Shown here: positions 44,421 to 56,556 of the stretch, one piece after another
Numbering within the stretch: the stretch's first letter is position 1
Layout: each line of letters begins with the position of its first letter
DNA from: Euphorbia lathyris
Taxonomy: Eukaryota > Streptophyta > Magnoliopsida > Malpighiales > Euphorbiaceae
Direction: 5' to 3'
Assembly (NCBI RefSeq): GCF_963576675.1
Contig: NC_088916.1
Location: 26,573,501 to 26,637,500 of the forward strand
Length of the DNA stretch: 64,000 nucleotides
Notes under the pieces: generated by a model
What the model was told of the DNA's origin: nothing
Seen by the model: only the letters and a program-made list of their open reading frames with translations
The model's database searches: none
Translations under genes and position numbers: made by a program

Positions 44421-46728
44421 ATGACCAAGATGCAAGATAGCTCTATGACTCGAATTTTATTGGCTTGTTCAGTTATTATGAATGTGTTCTTGATGATTAA
44501 TCTAATTCGGAATCAAAGATGCGAAAGACCAAGCCAAGCAGCAGAAGAAGTTGAAGGTGTTGCTTCGATTTCTTGTTCGGGCCATGGCAGAGCATTTTTG
44601 GATGGTTTATTAGGCAGTGATGGTAAACCGGTCTGCGAATGCAATGCTTGCTTTAGAAGTTTTGATTGCTCTGATCCTATTCCATATTGTGAAGTGGATG
44701 CAGATAGGTATAAATCATAGTAGACTTATAGTTACAATCATTTTTTCTGTCGCGGTTGTTTTGATTATTATCAACTTAAACTTTTAGTTCAAATCGGTCT
44801 TTTTTTTTTTTTTATATAGTAATAGTGTATATGTTTATAAGTGCAGTGGGGATCCCATGTTTCTAGAGCCGTTCTGGTTGAAGAACGCGGCGAGTAGTGT
44901 ACAGATGATTCCAGGATGGCATCGTATGAGCTACGAATTCAGCGACGGCTCGCTGATTTCGGAACAACTGAAGGTGCATATTGAGAGATTGCATGGTGTA
45001 GTTGGAAATGCAAATACAAAAGGGAGGTATATAATATTTGGTGGAGGAGCTACTCATCTGCTTAATGCTGCAGTTCATGCCCTTTCTTCAGCTTCTAGGG
45101 TTGTAGCCTCAGTCCCCTATTACCCTGTAAGACCTGCCTCATCTTTAACTTGAAAATAACATTCAATATATTATCAATCTGATCCTTTAATTTATTATCT
45201 TTTTTTCTTGTCAATTAAAAAACAAAATAACAAATAAAAAATCTATCATGTGTCAAAAAAATAATGAATATGTTAGCACATGTTATTTATAAACTAATTA
45301 ATCTTTTTGAAATGTAATGTTGTGGACTAAATTGATATTAAAAAAATTTGTTTGTGATTTTAGCTGAGTTGAAGAGCTAAATTAGTGTTTGTTCATGTCA
45401 TCACACAAAGAAATTATTCTATACACCCCGCGCAATGTCACACATACGACAGATCAATATCAAATATATTTTGTACTCTTACGTTTTAAGATTTATGATT
45501 TATGATCTAGGGTTTAGAGTATGTTTGGGTTTAAATTTTTATAGAAGTAATTAACTAAAAAAAATATATAATTAATTACATACCCTCAATATTTTATTAG
45601 TTGAGATGTTATCGAAACTAAATTATTGCCCGGACGCATGCATGACGTGGTAGGCCCGACATACAGTAAAATCTTAAAAAAGCTAGACTATTGTGATCTT
45701 GTGATACTTCATCTATATACAGCCTTTCAGATTAGGTAGGGTACTGATCCATGTTTCATTGTGTTGCCATTTTAACAGGTTTATAAGGAGCAAACTGAGT
45801 TCTTCAAATCTAAAGATTACAAGTTTAGTGGAGATACTTTCTCTATCAAGGGAGCTTTAAATTCTTCGGAAAATTATATTGAGTTAGTGACTTCGCCCAA
45901 TAATCCTGATGGCCAGCTAAAGAAGGCAATTCTGAAAGGAGAATCAGTAAAGACAATTCATGATCTTGCTTATTATTGGCCCCATTTTACATCAATTCCA
46001 GCTCCACTTGATCAAGACCTTATGATTTTTACACTCTCCAAGCTTACTGGTCATGCCGGCAGCAGATTTGGGTACTATAATTAAACTATATCTACATGAG
46101 TTGTTAAGTGCTTCTGGTTTTATTTACTAATGCTTAATTTTATTGTTTTTCAGGTGGGCAGTAATAAAAGATAAAGCTGTGTATGAAAGAATGTTGACAT
46201 ATATGAGTTTAAGTACATATGGAGTTCCAAGAGAAACTCAGTTACGAGTTTTGAAGCTGTTGAAAGTAGTACTTGAAGGAGAAGGAAGGGAAATGTTTGA
46301 TTTTGGATTTCAAACAATGAGGGCCAGATGGACAAAATTAAGCAAAACTCTGTCAGTGTCAACAAGGTTTTCTCTCCAACAAATTGAACACCAATATTGT
46401 TCCTTTTCCAGGAAAATCAAGGGACCTTCTCCAGGTATTTAGTTAATATTGATTTAAGGAAGATTGGTTTAATAATTTATGTTTTAGTCAAATAACAAAG
46501 ATAAAATGGGCAGCATTTGCTTGGATAAAATGCCTAAGAGAGGAAGATAAAGATTGCTACGAAATCCTGAAATCAGAAGGAAATGTGACCGGGAGGCGAG
46601 GCAGTTTATTTGGAGCAGAGAATGGGTATGTCCGTCTCAGCCTTGTAAAGAGCCAAGACGATTTCAGTTTGTTACATGAAAGAATCCAAATGTTAGTAAA
46701 TCAAGAAATTATTAGTGTTACAACATAA
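44421..46728 (+). CDS. Tryptophan aminotransferase-related (TAR/alliinase family), 5 exons
   Basis: PLP enzyme of the family that in the TAA1/TAR branch converts tryptophan to indole-3-pyruvate for auxin synthesis; the branch with an EGF-alliinase domain (TAR3/TAR4-like) has an unclear substrate. Exons: 44421-44707, 44847-45126, 45779-46071, 46154-46434, 46514-46728, all with GT-AG borders and matching phases, giving 451 aa. A hydrophobic segment (ILLACSVIMNVFLMINLI) suggests a membrane anchor in the secretory route. EGF-alliinase: CSGHGRAFLDGLLGSDGKPV with Cys pairs. PLP fold: IIFGGGATHLLNAAVHALS, SPNNPDG, HDLAYYWPHF and SKLTGHAGSRFG, whose Lys binds PLP. The start at 44421 fits the TATA position; an ATG 18 codons upstream is less likely. 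All core motifs are present, so it looks functional. Confidence 0.88.
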
Positions 46729-46926
46729 TGGAAATGAAGTCAAACCAATTCGTCCTCCAGAATATAGTTGAACAATTTCCACATGGACAAAGCTACATAG
46801 GAAGAGATGCAAACTAATATTTGGGACTAATTATTAATTGTACCATATCAGATCTGTATATATATTGATATAATAGGAGAAATTTTGAATGGACAATTGT
46901 GTTTGGAATCTTTAGCAATTTGGTGA
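46729..46926. other. 3' flank of the TAR-like gene
   Basis: Probable 3' untranslated region and spacer; no canonical AATAAA seen close to the stop, only AT-rich variants. Confidence 0.35.
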
Positions 46927-48780
46927 TTGGATAAGAGCTCGATTATGTTCGGCACAATTTATAAACAAATAGACTTTGAATATGATGAAACTCGGTTCGA
47001 AAGCTCTCAAACAAACTTTGTTATAAACAAACTCATGAACAAGCTTGATTATAATTTCAAGAATAAGCCCATGAGTAAGCTAAAACAATACAGTTTTATA
47101 TTAACTTTAGTGTTGTAAGTTTCAAAACTGTGTAATCGTATTAAATCTGTCCCATAATATCCAACGTGCCCGGTTTAATTGTGTAGAGGAATTTCTCGAT
47201 GGAGATTCATGGATAAATCTGCAGCAGCTTCCACAGGTTTTGCAGCAGCATATTATGGAGATTAGACGTGGCGGTGATGATGAGGACTTCTGCGTCTGGA
47301 CAGGTTCTTCTTCAGGTATTTTTACTGTCAAGGATTTCTATTTTTCACTCAGTAATAAGGCAGCAAAGGTTCAATGCCGCAAGTTTATTTGGTCTGAAGT
47401 TGTTCCTCCTTCTCGTTCGATCGTTTGCTGGAGTGCTTTATCGGGTTACTTGCCCACGCATGACCAATTGCAGAAGCGTGACATTCCTACTGTTTCCCGT
47501 TGTATTTTATGCAAAACGGCCTCAGAATCAATTGAACATATTCTGGTTCACTGTTCTTTTTCTCAGGTTGCTTGGCGAGCATTGGGCTCTCTTTTTGGTA
47601 AACATATTGTTTTGACAGATTCTCTAGTTACTCTTATTTTGAATTGTTTAAATCATAGCTTCAGTTCTCAAGTGAGTTTGTTATGGTCAGTTGGAGTTGT
47701 TAGTTTGATTTGGATTCTGTGGCACACTAGAAATATTGCGATTTTTGAGAATGAATCACTATCAATTCATCTTGTGCTTCGTAGGCTTTGGATTATGATT
47801 CATGATGTGGTATTGGTAATAAAGGTCATATGAAAAACAGTGTTGATGAGCTTCGTGTTCTTAGGCAGTTACGTATTCCCCTTAGACCCCCTCGAGCTCC
47901 TAATATAGTTAGTGTTACTTGGGTTCGTCCTCCACCAGGATGGCTCAAAGTTAACACATATGGTTCAATAAATGTTAACATAGGAATAGGGGGCGTAAGG
48001 GGCATGTTTCGCACTACTTGAGGATTTGCTCGGGATTGTTTTGCGTTTCGAGTAGATACCCCGTCTACGCATATTTTCGAATTGAAAGCCGTTATTTTTG
48101 CAATTCAGATTGCTTAGGAAAAAGGATGGCACAAAATATGGGTGGAATGCGATTCTGCTTATGTGGTAAATTTGCTTAGGAAGCGCTCTCTAGTTGTTCC
48201 TTCCTTGGGCACTATGACTGGATTGGATTGCTGGTCTTCGACATTGTTCTTCTATGGATCTAAATATTACCCATATTTTCCGCGAATGAAATAGAACGGC
48301 TGATGTATTGGCTAAATTTGGAGTCACAACGGATCATATTGTTTGGTGAAATTCCGCACCAGCTTTTTACAATAAATTTATTTCTGATGATATGTATTGT
48401 TTAGAACAATTTCGTTTCTCTTAATTTTTCTCATGTATTTTTTCCTCCTTTTAATAAAATTCGGGTATGGGTTTTTGATTGGGTTTGTGGAAGTGTCAAC
48501 CTAGTTGGTCTCTTTACATTCCGATTTTAGCTTGTAACCCATCGTTTACTTAAAAAAAAATTAAATAAATTTCAAGTGATCATAATTAATAATTAAGTTC
48601 TTTGCTAGAAATGTACATGAACATAATGAACAAGTTGCTCGCGAGCAAATTCGTTAAAAAATTCGGAAATAAACGCGCGATCAGTTCACGAACTGAGAGC
48701 TCAAGCTCGTCAATTTTCTGAAAACTTGAGCATGAACACATCAAATCTCAGCTCGACTTGATTTGATTACCGCTAGACCT
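46927..48780. repeat. GAGCTCG-type repeat split by a LINE
   Basis: 46927-47115 (GCTCGATTATGTTCGG, ACTCGGTTCGAAAGCTC) and 48580-48780 (GAGAGCTCAAGCTCG, CTCAGCTCGACTTG) have the same vocabulary as the element at 49850-50490. They appear to be two halves of one repeat separated by the LINE insertion. Confidence 0.55.
47126..48565 (+). pseudogene. 5'-truncated LINE: zf-RVT and RNase H end
   Basis: Open from the insertion border through 47833: VEEFLDGDSWINLQQ, then WTGSSSGIFTVKDFYFSLSN, CRKFIWSEVVPPSRSIVCW, CILCKTASESIEHILVHC (zinc-binding reverse transcriptase C-terminal domain). RNase H follows from 47830 (PPPGWLKVNTYGS, FELKAVIFAIQIA, VECDSAYVVNLLRKRS) with several stops. It ends in an A-tract at 48551-48560. 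The 10-bp flanks TAAGTTTCAA (47116-47125) and TAAATTTCAA (48566-48575) match at nine positions. It is a different family from the full-length LINE. Confidence 0.8.
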
Positions 48781-49849
48781 GTCCACAGGCCCGTGTCCCT
48801 TTGACCGGGTTTGGACAAAAAAAAAATAACTGTCCACCAATTAGCAGTACATGTACGCTAACTAACCAAATGAATTTAATCATCCTTACATTTAACTTTT
48901 ATTACTTAAATCTAACCGAACGTTATGAACACTACAATTTCAAACACAATTTTGCTTTTCTTTTCCTCTTTTTATTTTTCAACAAACGGTAAGGGTTTCA
49001 CTAGCTGTATATGTTGGTCAACAAAAAGCTTTTAGGGATTTTCCTCAATTTAGGATTTGGTGAATTAATTAGATTATGGTATAATTGACAGGTAGATTAA
49101 ATAAAGACAGATGTTGGCAAATATATGGGGGTCTTTATATTAGGTGGAAGACCCAGAACCCTATATAAAATCACGTTTTTATGAGTCTTTTTTCTTTACC
49201 CAAAATAAGATTTAGCTCATCATTTTTCTTTTCTTTTCTCATTAATAATTGTAAATTTTTTATTTTCTGATTTTAATTCTTATCATTATTACTTCACAAT
49301 TTTCATTTTATTTTTCATTTTAAATTGTTTAATTTATATTTGTAATCCATTGTTATTAAAAGGGAAATTTACAAAGAAATTCACTTCTTAAAAATTATCT
49401 ACACTTTTATCAATTAGTTATTTGAATTATATCAACCCTAAGAATTTGACAGTTATTTCTACGGCTGCCATTTCAAATAACACCACTCAGGAAATTATTT
49501 TGATATTTGTAGAATAAAAATTAATACCTTTTGATATATTAAGAATTAAATTACCAACATTAACAAAACTATAATATTATTATCATATATGATTTTCATG
49601 TAAAAACCTTTGTTAAAATTATAATTGTTTAAAAAAATATAATTTATATTAATTTTAAGTTTTAAAGTTAGATTTTTTTTAATTATAATGTTTTATTTGT
49701 AATAATTTATTAATTTATATCACTATACAAATAACACTTTTAGGGAGGATAAAAATGGTCCAATTTTTTTTGTGCCTTATATTTTTGGGTATAATTTTTT
49801 CATCCACATTGTTTTGTTTCTAAAAGCACGGGGTTGGATCTTGTTTAGG
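48781..49849. other. Intergenic, no gene supported
   Basis: AT-rich. A TATA-like CTATATAAAATC near 49163 has no coding frame after it. The frame 48801-48992 is low-complexity. Confidence 0.4.
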
Positions 49850-50490
49850 GCTGTAAATGAGCCGAGCCACTCATGAGCGGTTCGATGGTCGGTTCGATAA
49901 AAGCACGGTTCGACTCGGCTCGATTTGTAAACGAGCCGCTCGTGAGCATGATTTACTGGCTCGGTTCGTAAACGAGTTGAGCTTGAGCAAGCCAAAACTC
50001 GGCTCAAAAGCTCACGAGCAGGCTCGATTAGAACATTTATGAATAAATCTTAGTTTTGTAGAAAACTATATAGTTTTGTGTTAGTTCACAAATATCTAAA
50101 CTTAATATTATTTCATTTGCTATTAGATGAGTTCGTTCATAAACATAATAAATGAGTAATAGACGAACTATTTGTAAGCATCTTGTTTATTTATTCACGA
50201 ACTTTGCTTGTGAGTTTGTTTATGTATACAGTTATTTGTGAACAAACTTCACAAATATAATTAGCGATTTACTCACAAACAATTCATGGTTAGATAATTT
50301 TCTTAATGAACCAAGTCCAAAGGGATTTTGGGCTCGAAACAAGCTCGAAGTTTGGCTCGAGCTCGTTGAGCAAGCCAAAGCTCGGTTCGGGTTCAAACTC
50401 GTTAATTTTATAGTAAATTCGGTTCGAATTCGAGTTTTTTTATTTTATAGCAAACCGAACTTGAGTATGTCAAAACTCGGCTCAGCTCGA
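49850..50490. repeat. GAGCTCG/GGTTCG-rich repeat element
   Basis: Starts near GCTGTAAATGAGCCGAGCC and ends near CTCGGCTCAGCTCGATTATAG, which is roughly inverted. The interior repeats GCTCG, GAGCC and CACGAGC words many times. It looks like a dispersed non-autonomous element. The opposing frames at 49777-50042 come from this repetition. Confidence 0.5.
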
Positions 50491-51702
50491 TTATAGAGGG
50501 ATGACAAAAATAATATCGTCCCCATTTAGAGAGGACTAGTGTCCCCATTCTTATAACGATTGTATGTGGACAATTATTCTCTCTGTTATAAGAGACAAAT
50601 GTCATCCTTATATATATATATATGTCTGAGATTATTTTTTTGTCCTATATCGAGCGACAATTTTTTATCCACCAATAGAGGAAAGAATACCATTTCTACA
50701 GAAAGAAGACAAATGTCGTTGGAGAGAATTTTCGTCTATATGATAAAAGAGACATCATTTGTCCTAAAAAATTATGAAAATGCTACAGATGCAGATGTTT
50801 ATAATATTTAATCATATTTCATTTCCCATAATTGTTTCTCTTATTTGATATCTATTCTGGCAATAATGAAAATTTAAGTAGAAATACAGCTTGAATTATC
50901 AAAGATATAACTTAATTTTCACCTATTGGTCTCCAAATAATATTTTATGAACTCATGAAGTATGTATATTGTTGTTGGATTAATATTAGAATTGCATAGT
51001 ATTTTGTTTCCTATGACTATCTTTTTATATCTTAATAATAGTGGGCTGGGCATCATCCACTTATTGGTTCTTATCAATGGGCTTGGTCTGCGGGCCTTCA
51101 CAGCTTCAAATAACAGAAATAAATAGGCCTTCCTCCTTTATCATCATCTATTTTTAATTTAAAATATCAAATGAAAGGCTAAACTGCAAAGCTAAAAGCA
51201 CGCGTTTCTGAGCACAGATTGAGGCAAAACGAAAGGCTAAAATCAAATTTAAGATGTTAGAAACGATAATAAAGTAAAATTTCGGACCAAAATAGACTCT
51301 ATAAGGTCGAAATGAGGTCACGAAGATGCTAGGGAAAATGTATGGAAGAAGAACAAAAACAAAAATTGTGAAATTTGAGCAATGAAAGTTTTAAAACCAA
51401 GCTTGGAATAGACGAACTAAAGAAATAAGACTAAGAATTACTCACTTATTATTGGGGAAACTCGAAAATCAAGGCAAAAAGTCAAAGCAAAAAACTGAAG
51501 CAGTTTAGAAAAGAGGATTGTGTTTGTGTTGGATATGATGTCTTGAAATGAGGAGAAGGGACATATATCTATAATTGAATGAGCTTGTTATAGTTGCAAC
51601 GACCCCTTACTTCCCTCCACTAACTACCTAACTCTCATTATTTTCAATTTCTAGTTGCTAGAAAGGTAGGTAGTTAAGTTAGTTAGAGTTAGAGTAATGC
51701 CT
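50491..51702. other. Intergenic, no gene supported
   Basis: AT-rich, with a short inverted-looking patch near 50500-50650 (GTCCCCATT and GAGACAAATGTC words). Stretch 51180-51540 has a more balanced composition but no open frame or recognised element. Confidence 0.4.
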
Positions 51703-51977
51703 TGTTTGATAAACCACTTAATTGCTTAAATTAAAATGTTAAGCACTTATTTAATTTAAGTGCGTTTGATAATGGTTGTTTCTCCACCACTTAAATTAGT
51801 TAATTAAGTTAAAAACCACTTATTTTGATAAGTCAAAATATTTAACTTAACATTTTAAGTTCAACATTATCAACTAATATTTTTATATAAATTAAATCAT
51901 TCAATATTTTCAGCACTTAAAATTCAATACTTATTTTTTCAGCACTTAATTTTCAGTTTTATCAAACAGCACCTAAG
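51703..51977. mobile_element. Short hAT-like MITE
   Basis: Left end TGCCTTGTTTGATAAACCAC and right end TTTTATCAAACAGCACCTAA are inverted relatives; the interior repeats CACTTAATT and CACTTATTT in both directions. About 275 bp. No exact target duplication was found. Confidence 0.65.
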
Positions 51978-54227
51978 AATAAGAGTAGCAACTAACTTAA
52001 CTAACTATTGCACCTGAATATAGGTCCATGAATATATCCTAGATTCTTCGGGATATCTAGTTTTTGAAACTTTCAACCTTGTAAAAACATTCATCTATTT
52101 GATGCCATAAATGATTAATTGAAGTGACATAGGTGCTGGAAAAACAAGAATTTGTGTTTTTTTTTCTTTATTTATTTTCTATAACCTACCAGGCCTCAAA
52201 ATTTCCTCTATGCTTCTCAAATATAAAATTGATTTTATTGGTTAACAATTGGTTTTAACTATTATTTAACGGTCACATAAGATCTTCAAAACAAGTTTTT
52301 TTGATAAATTGAAACAGTTGCCTACATTTTTGGTTGGCTATTTGTAACTATATTAATAACACATTAAATAGTTTAGACACATTGACAAAAAATTATAATT
52401 AACTTGTATATGACAGATTTAATTGTTAGCATTTTAACAAGTTTTTTTTTTTTTAACTATATTAGTGATATATTAAATATCTTAGGCGCAATTGATACTG
52501 AAATTGATCTTGTTTGTAAACGTTTGTGTTAAATTTGTACCATTTCATATATTAAGGCTAAATTTTCACTTCATCGAAAACGTTATTATCAAATTTGGTT
52601 TTTAGGTTTTTCATAAATTAAAAATAAATAGACCGTTTTATAGTATTTAGCTGAAATCCCCACATAAACAACTATAAAAAAATCTAATTTTTTTCTAGCT
52701 TCGAGACTCATAAATCCTCCATATTCATACAATTCACAAATGAACCCTGGCTTTCACTTTAGAACTTTGCTATTTTCTTAGACTAATTTTTGGATTCTAA
52801 TAAATGGCTATTTTATACGTATGCAAAAATCATTAAATTTCAACAGAATATTTTGATGGGGGATCAATTAATTGGGCAGGCACCAAATAATTGGTGGCTA
52901 CCTCATTATTTTATTTTTATCAATCGTAATAATAATAATAAAAATAAAGAAATGAGTATATAAGGAAAGAAATAATTGTCAACGAAGCTAGGTTATACTT
53001 ACTTAAAGCTAAGAAAAGAAATACCCACCTAGTGAAGTGGAATTTATTTAAATACGGAATAATGGATACAAGTCCAAAATTCCACTCTTTGATAACGGTA
53101 TAAATTGAGGAAAAAAAGTTAGTGAAATTGTCATTTATGATATTGTGATAATATATATTTAATGTCTACCAAATTTTCTAAAATAGAAAAAAGTAATCAC
53201 CAAGAAAAGAAAGGAATTGTCTCTTTGCAAGTATATGTTACTTACCTAATTTCTACATGTAGTTAATATGCAAATACGTTTTTCTCCAAAGTGTATATAT
53301 TTTACATTGGAATCATTTTACGCAATATACCATATTTAAACAAACCTCATTTCCAACATAATCCCAAAAAGATTGATCAAAACAAGGATTCAACCCTTCT
53401 TCCTTCTAGGAATTCATCCAATTGATTGAAAGTGGATTGGTTAATTACTTAAATATAAATATAAGTATAACTAACCTAAACTCGAAAATAGAATTGCAAA
53501 TAGGGTGGCTGTTCCTAATGGAGATTCGTTCCAATCGAAATAAAAAACCCTATTCATTTTTCTTATAGGATGGAGATGAGATTTTTTTTCTACAGGCTGA
53601 GATGGAAGGGAAGGGGACCTATCCCGCACAGGAATCCCCATCCTTACGTAATTTATATTGATTTTTCGGTTCCGTTTGTTTGTTCGAAAATATTGTATTT
53701 TGGACATTATTGTGTTGGAAAATAAATAATAATGGAAAGAATTGACGGGTGACTATTGTTTTAAAAAAAATGTAAGAATGAATGAAATATGGTTTCAATA
53801 GTTTAGGGTAAAATATTTTCCTCATTTTTTTCATAAATTTTTTTCTTGACTAACCTAAAATTTTTCGTTGACTTATTTTCCTAAGCAAACGAATATCGAA
53901 AAATCAAGAAAATATTTTCCTCCAAAATATTTTTGGACAAATAAACAGGGCTTTAATTGTTTAATTTTATAGTTGGTTAATTTTTATTTCTTTATATATT
54001 AGGTAGATGTATTACTTATGAATTATTAACGCATTTTTTGTATCAAGAATTTTATTATATCTGCTGAAGTGCATTATACGACATCATGCTAAATTTTTAC
54101 TAAAGAAAATGCCATTTAGAAGTTGAAAAATTGCAAATGAGAATCTCCACAGGACCCGAATATAGGCTCGTCCCTAGGCATGGGCAAGTGGGGCGTCTGT
54201 CCATGGTCCAAAAGGGGGAGAGGACTC
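51978..54227. other. Intergenic, no gene supported
   Basis: A relic similar to the 4284-5610 element lies near 52430-52600 (GTTAAATTTGTACCATTTC). The rest is AT-rich with no usable reading frame; opposing frames near 53470-53834 have no domains. Confidence 0.45.
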
Positions 54228-54294
<67 letters not shown>

Positions 54295-54305
54295 GTAATA
54301 GTAAT
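54228..54305. repeat. (AAT)n microsatellite
   Basis: Twenty-two or so uninterrupted AAT units from 54228, ending in AGT variants near 54294-54305. It is likely highly variable between individuals. Confidence 0.95.
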
Positions 54306-55904
54306 ACAAAAATTAAATCTTAAAACATGCAATGATTACGGAAATAATCCTAAGCCTAAGCAAATCGTAATAGACATCCGTACACAAGGGAGAGATGGGC
54401 CCAAATTATTATTTTTTTTATAAAAATCACCAACAATAATTATAATCATTGGGTGTAAACAATCACAACACACAATTTTTTATCACTATATTTTCTTATA
54501 ATAGTTTTTCTCATGTTGATACACATTGTGTTATTTCAGAAACGAAAGGGTGACGAATCACTTTTCCAAACTTGTTGATGTCAGCATTTGAAATTCTTAA
54601 GTTTGTCAAAACAACATATTATATTATTCAAATATTTCAATTATTTTTTTAATCCTCCTAACAATGCTAGTGACCATTGTATCTGTTTAAAGATTTTTTT
54701 TTGAAGTTAATATTATTGAAAAACTATTTGAGATCATCAACGTCACAAGAAATGTTGAATAATTTAACAATTTTATGTATTGGAAGAGATATGTTAGAAC
54801 ATATTGATGTAAAGCTATTTTTAGTGAATCTACATCTAGAAATGCTCGTATATAATGTTTTATATAAGTAACTAGGTATTTAAAACGAATAGAATGTTTT
54901 TTTTTATTTGAAATTGAATGTTTTTTTATTAGATTTCTTATTAAGTGTAATAAAAAATGTATCATTTTTAAGTAATTTTTCTTTTATATAATTGATTTTT
55001 CTACTTTATTTTTTACGTAGTACTTTTTTTATTAGAGTTCTCATTTGCTACTTCGCCCATATGTCTCCAAAATCTCAGAATCGGCCATGTCCGAATCTCA
55101 TTGTGGACTATGAGGACTATAGTTTCCTCATTTTATAATTGGGGATGAGGATTCCCAATCTAGGTAGAGACGTTGGTGGGGGGGAACACTTCATATCCCC
55201 CACACCACCCCATTTGCAACATGATCCAAAAGATATCTCAAAGAGAGAATATTTTGCTAACATATCCCTCTCATGCCTAGAACCATCTAGAACGTGAAGA
55301 AAAAATCAATGGGCGACCAACATCGAATCCAATGTTGAATAAACATCTTACTCATCCAAAAAAGTACCCAAATGATGAGATATTGTCTAACATATAATGA
55401 GTTATATAGCTTTTTAATTAAGTGATAACATCTAAAAATATTTGGTCTGGTTCAACATACAAGATTGGTCGGACTTTCTTTGTTAGACCAAATGGCTGTC
55501 ATATAGATTCTAGACCCTTAATTTCCATCTCGGTTAAGGTATTATAAGGTTAGTTTTATTATAACATTCATGGTTAGAGTAGAGGTGGTGAATGGATTTG
55601 AGAAAATGAAGGGAGAAGATGTAATGGAAGCCACCCAACGAGTGGAAGCGGGGATGTCAAGTTGCGGGAGACACTTGACATGCTAGTGTTAGGACGTAGG
55701 TTTTGGTACTGTGGAAACTTATTAAAAGGTTTTAATCTCCAGTAGTTTAATTATATTTAACTAGTTATCTTAAATAGCATCTACGTGATATAAGCTACGA
55801 CAAGAATAAGTTTGAATTTCAAACTTTAAAATAATAATTCAAACTTGTAACAAACATGCATTATAAATGGTAATAAGATACCAAAATGGTTTCAAAGTTT
55901 TTGG
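54306..55904. other. Intergenic, no gene supported
   Basis: AT-rich DNA with opposing low-complexity frames at 54677-54965. No domain or repeat boundary stands out. Confidence 0.4.
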
Positions 55905-56141
55905 AGAAATGTCAATTTAACCTCAACGTATAAAATAACAATATTTTAATCTCAACGTTTGTAAAATACTACAAATTTATAATATTGAATAACGAAACTT
56001 TACACAATTTTTATGAAATTGTACCAATTTAGTCCAAAGTTTCATTACCTACGAATATGTTGGTACTGTTTCACAAATGTTGAGGTTATAAAATGGTTCT
56101 ATTCTTTAATTTGGAGTTAAAATGACACTTCTCTAAAAGCT
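55905..56141. mobile_element. Short inverted-repeat MITE
   Basis: Left arm (TTTTTGGAGAAATGTCAATT, AACCTCAACGT) and right arm (TTGAGGTTATAAAATGG, AATGACACTTCTCTAAAAGC) are inverted copies. About 237 bp, upstream of the laccase gene. Confidence 0.65.
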
Positions 56142-56483
56142 TTATTTCCATTTTGGTATATTATCCCTCACTAATATAACTCTTACCTCAAATATCCCTT
56201 ATCACTTATCACTTATCTCATTAGCATAACATAGTGAAAGAATATATACAACAGGAATAGATTTGCCTTAACCTTATTTACATATACTTCCTTTGCAAGA
56301 AATCCTAACATATATATCACAATCTACTTTATATTTTATCTTTATCAACTTGTTTGGTTACGCATTCTTTAAAGTGTAACCAAAAGAAGTTTGTAATAAT
56401 TTATCACCCCTTTAGATACTTTGATATGGACACCCAACTCCTTATTTTACCATCTTACACTCCTTTTCTTGAATCATTGTTAC

Positions 56484-56490
56484 TATAAAT
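56484..56490 (+). promoter_or_regulatory. TATA box of the laccase gene
   Basis: TATAAAT lies 67-73 bp upstream of the start codon, leaving a leader of about 40 bp, normal for a plant gene. Confidence 0.6.
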
Positions 56491-56556
56491 TCAGCAACAA
56501 TTTGTAAGAGTTACAACTAAATCAAACCCTTTTTTTTCCAAGGGAGAGAAAGAAGA

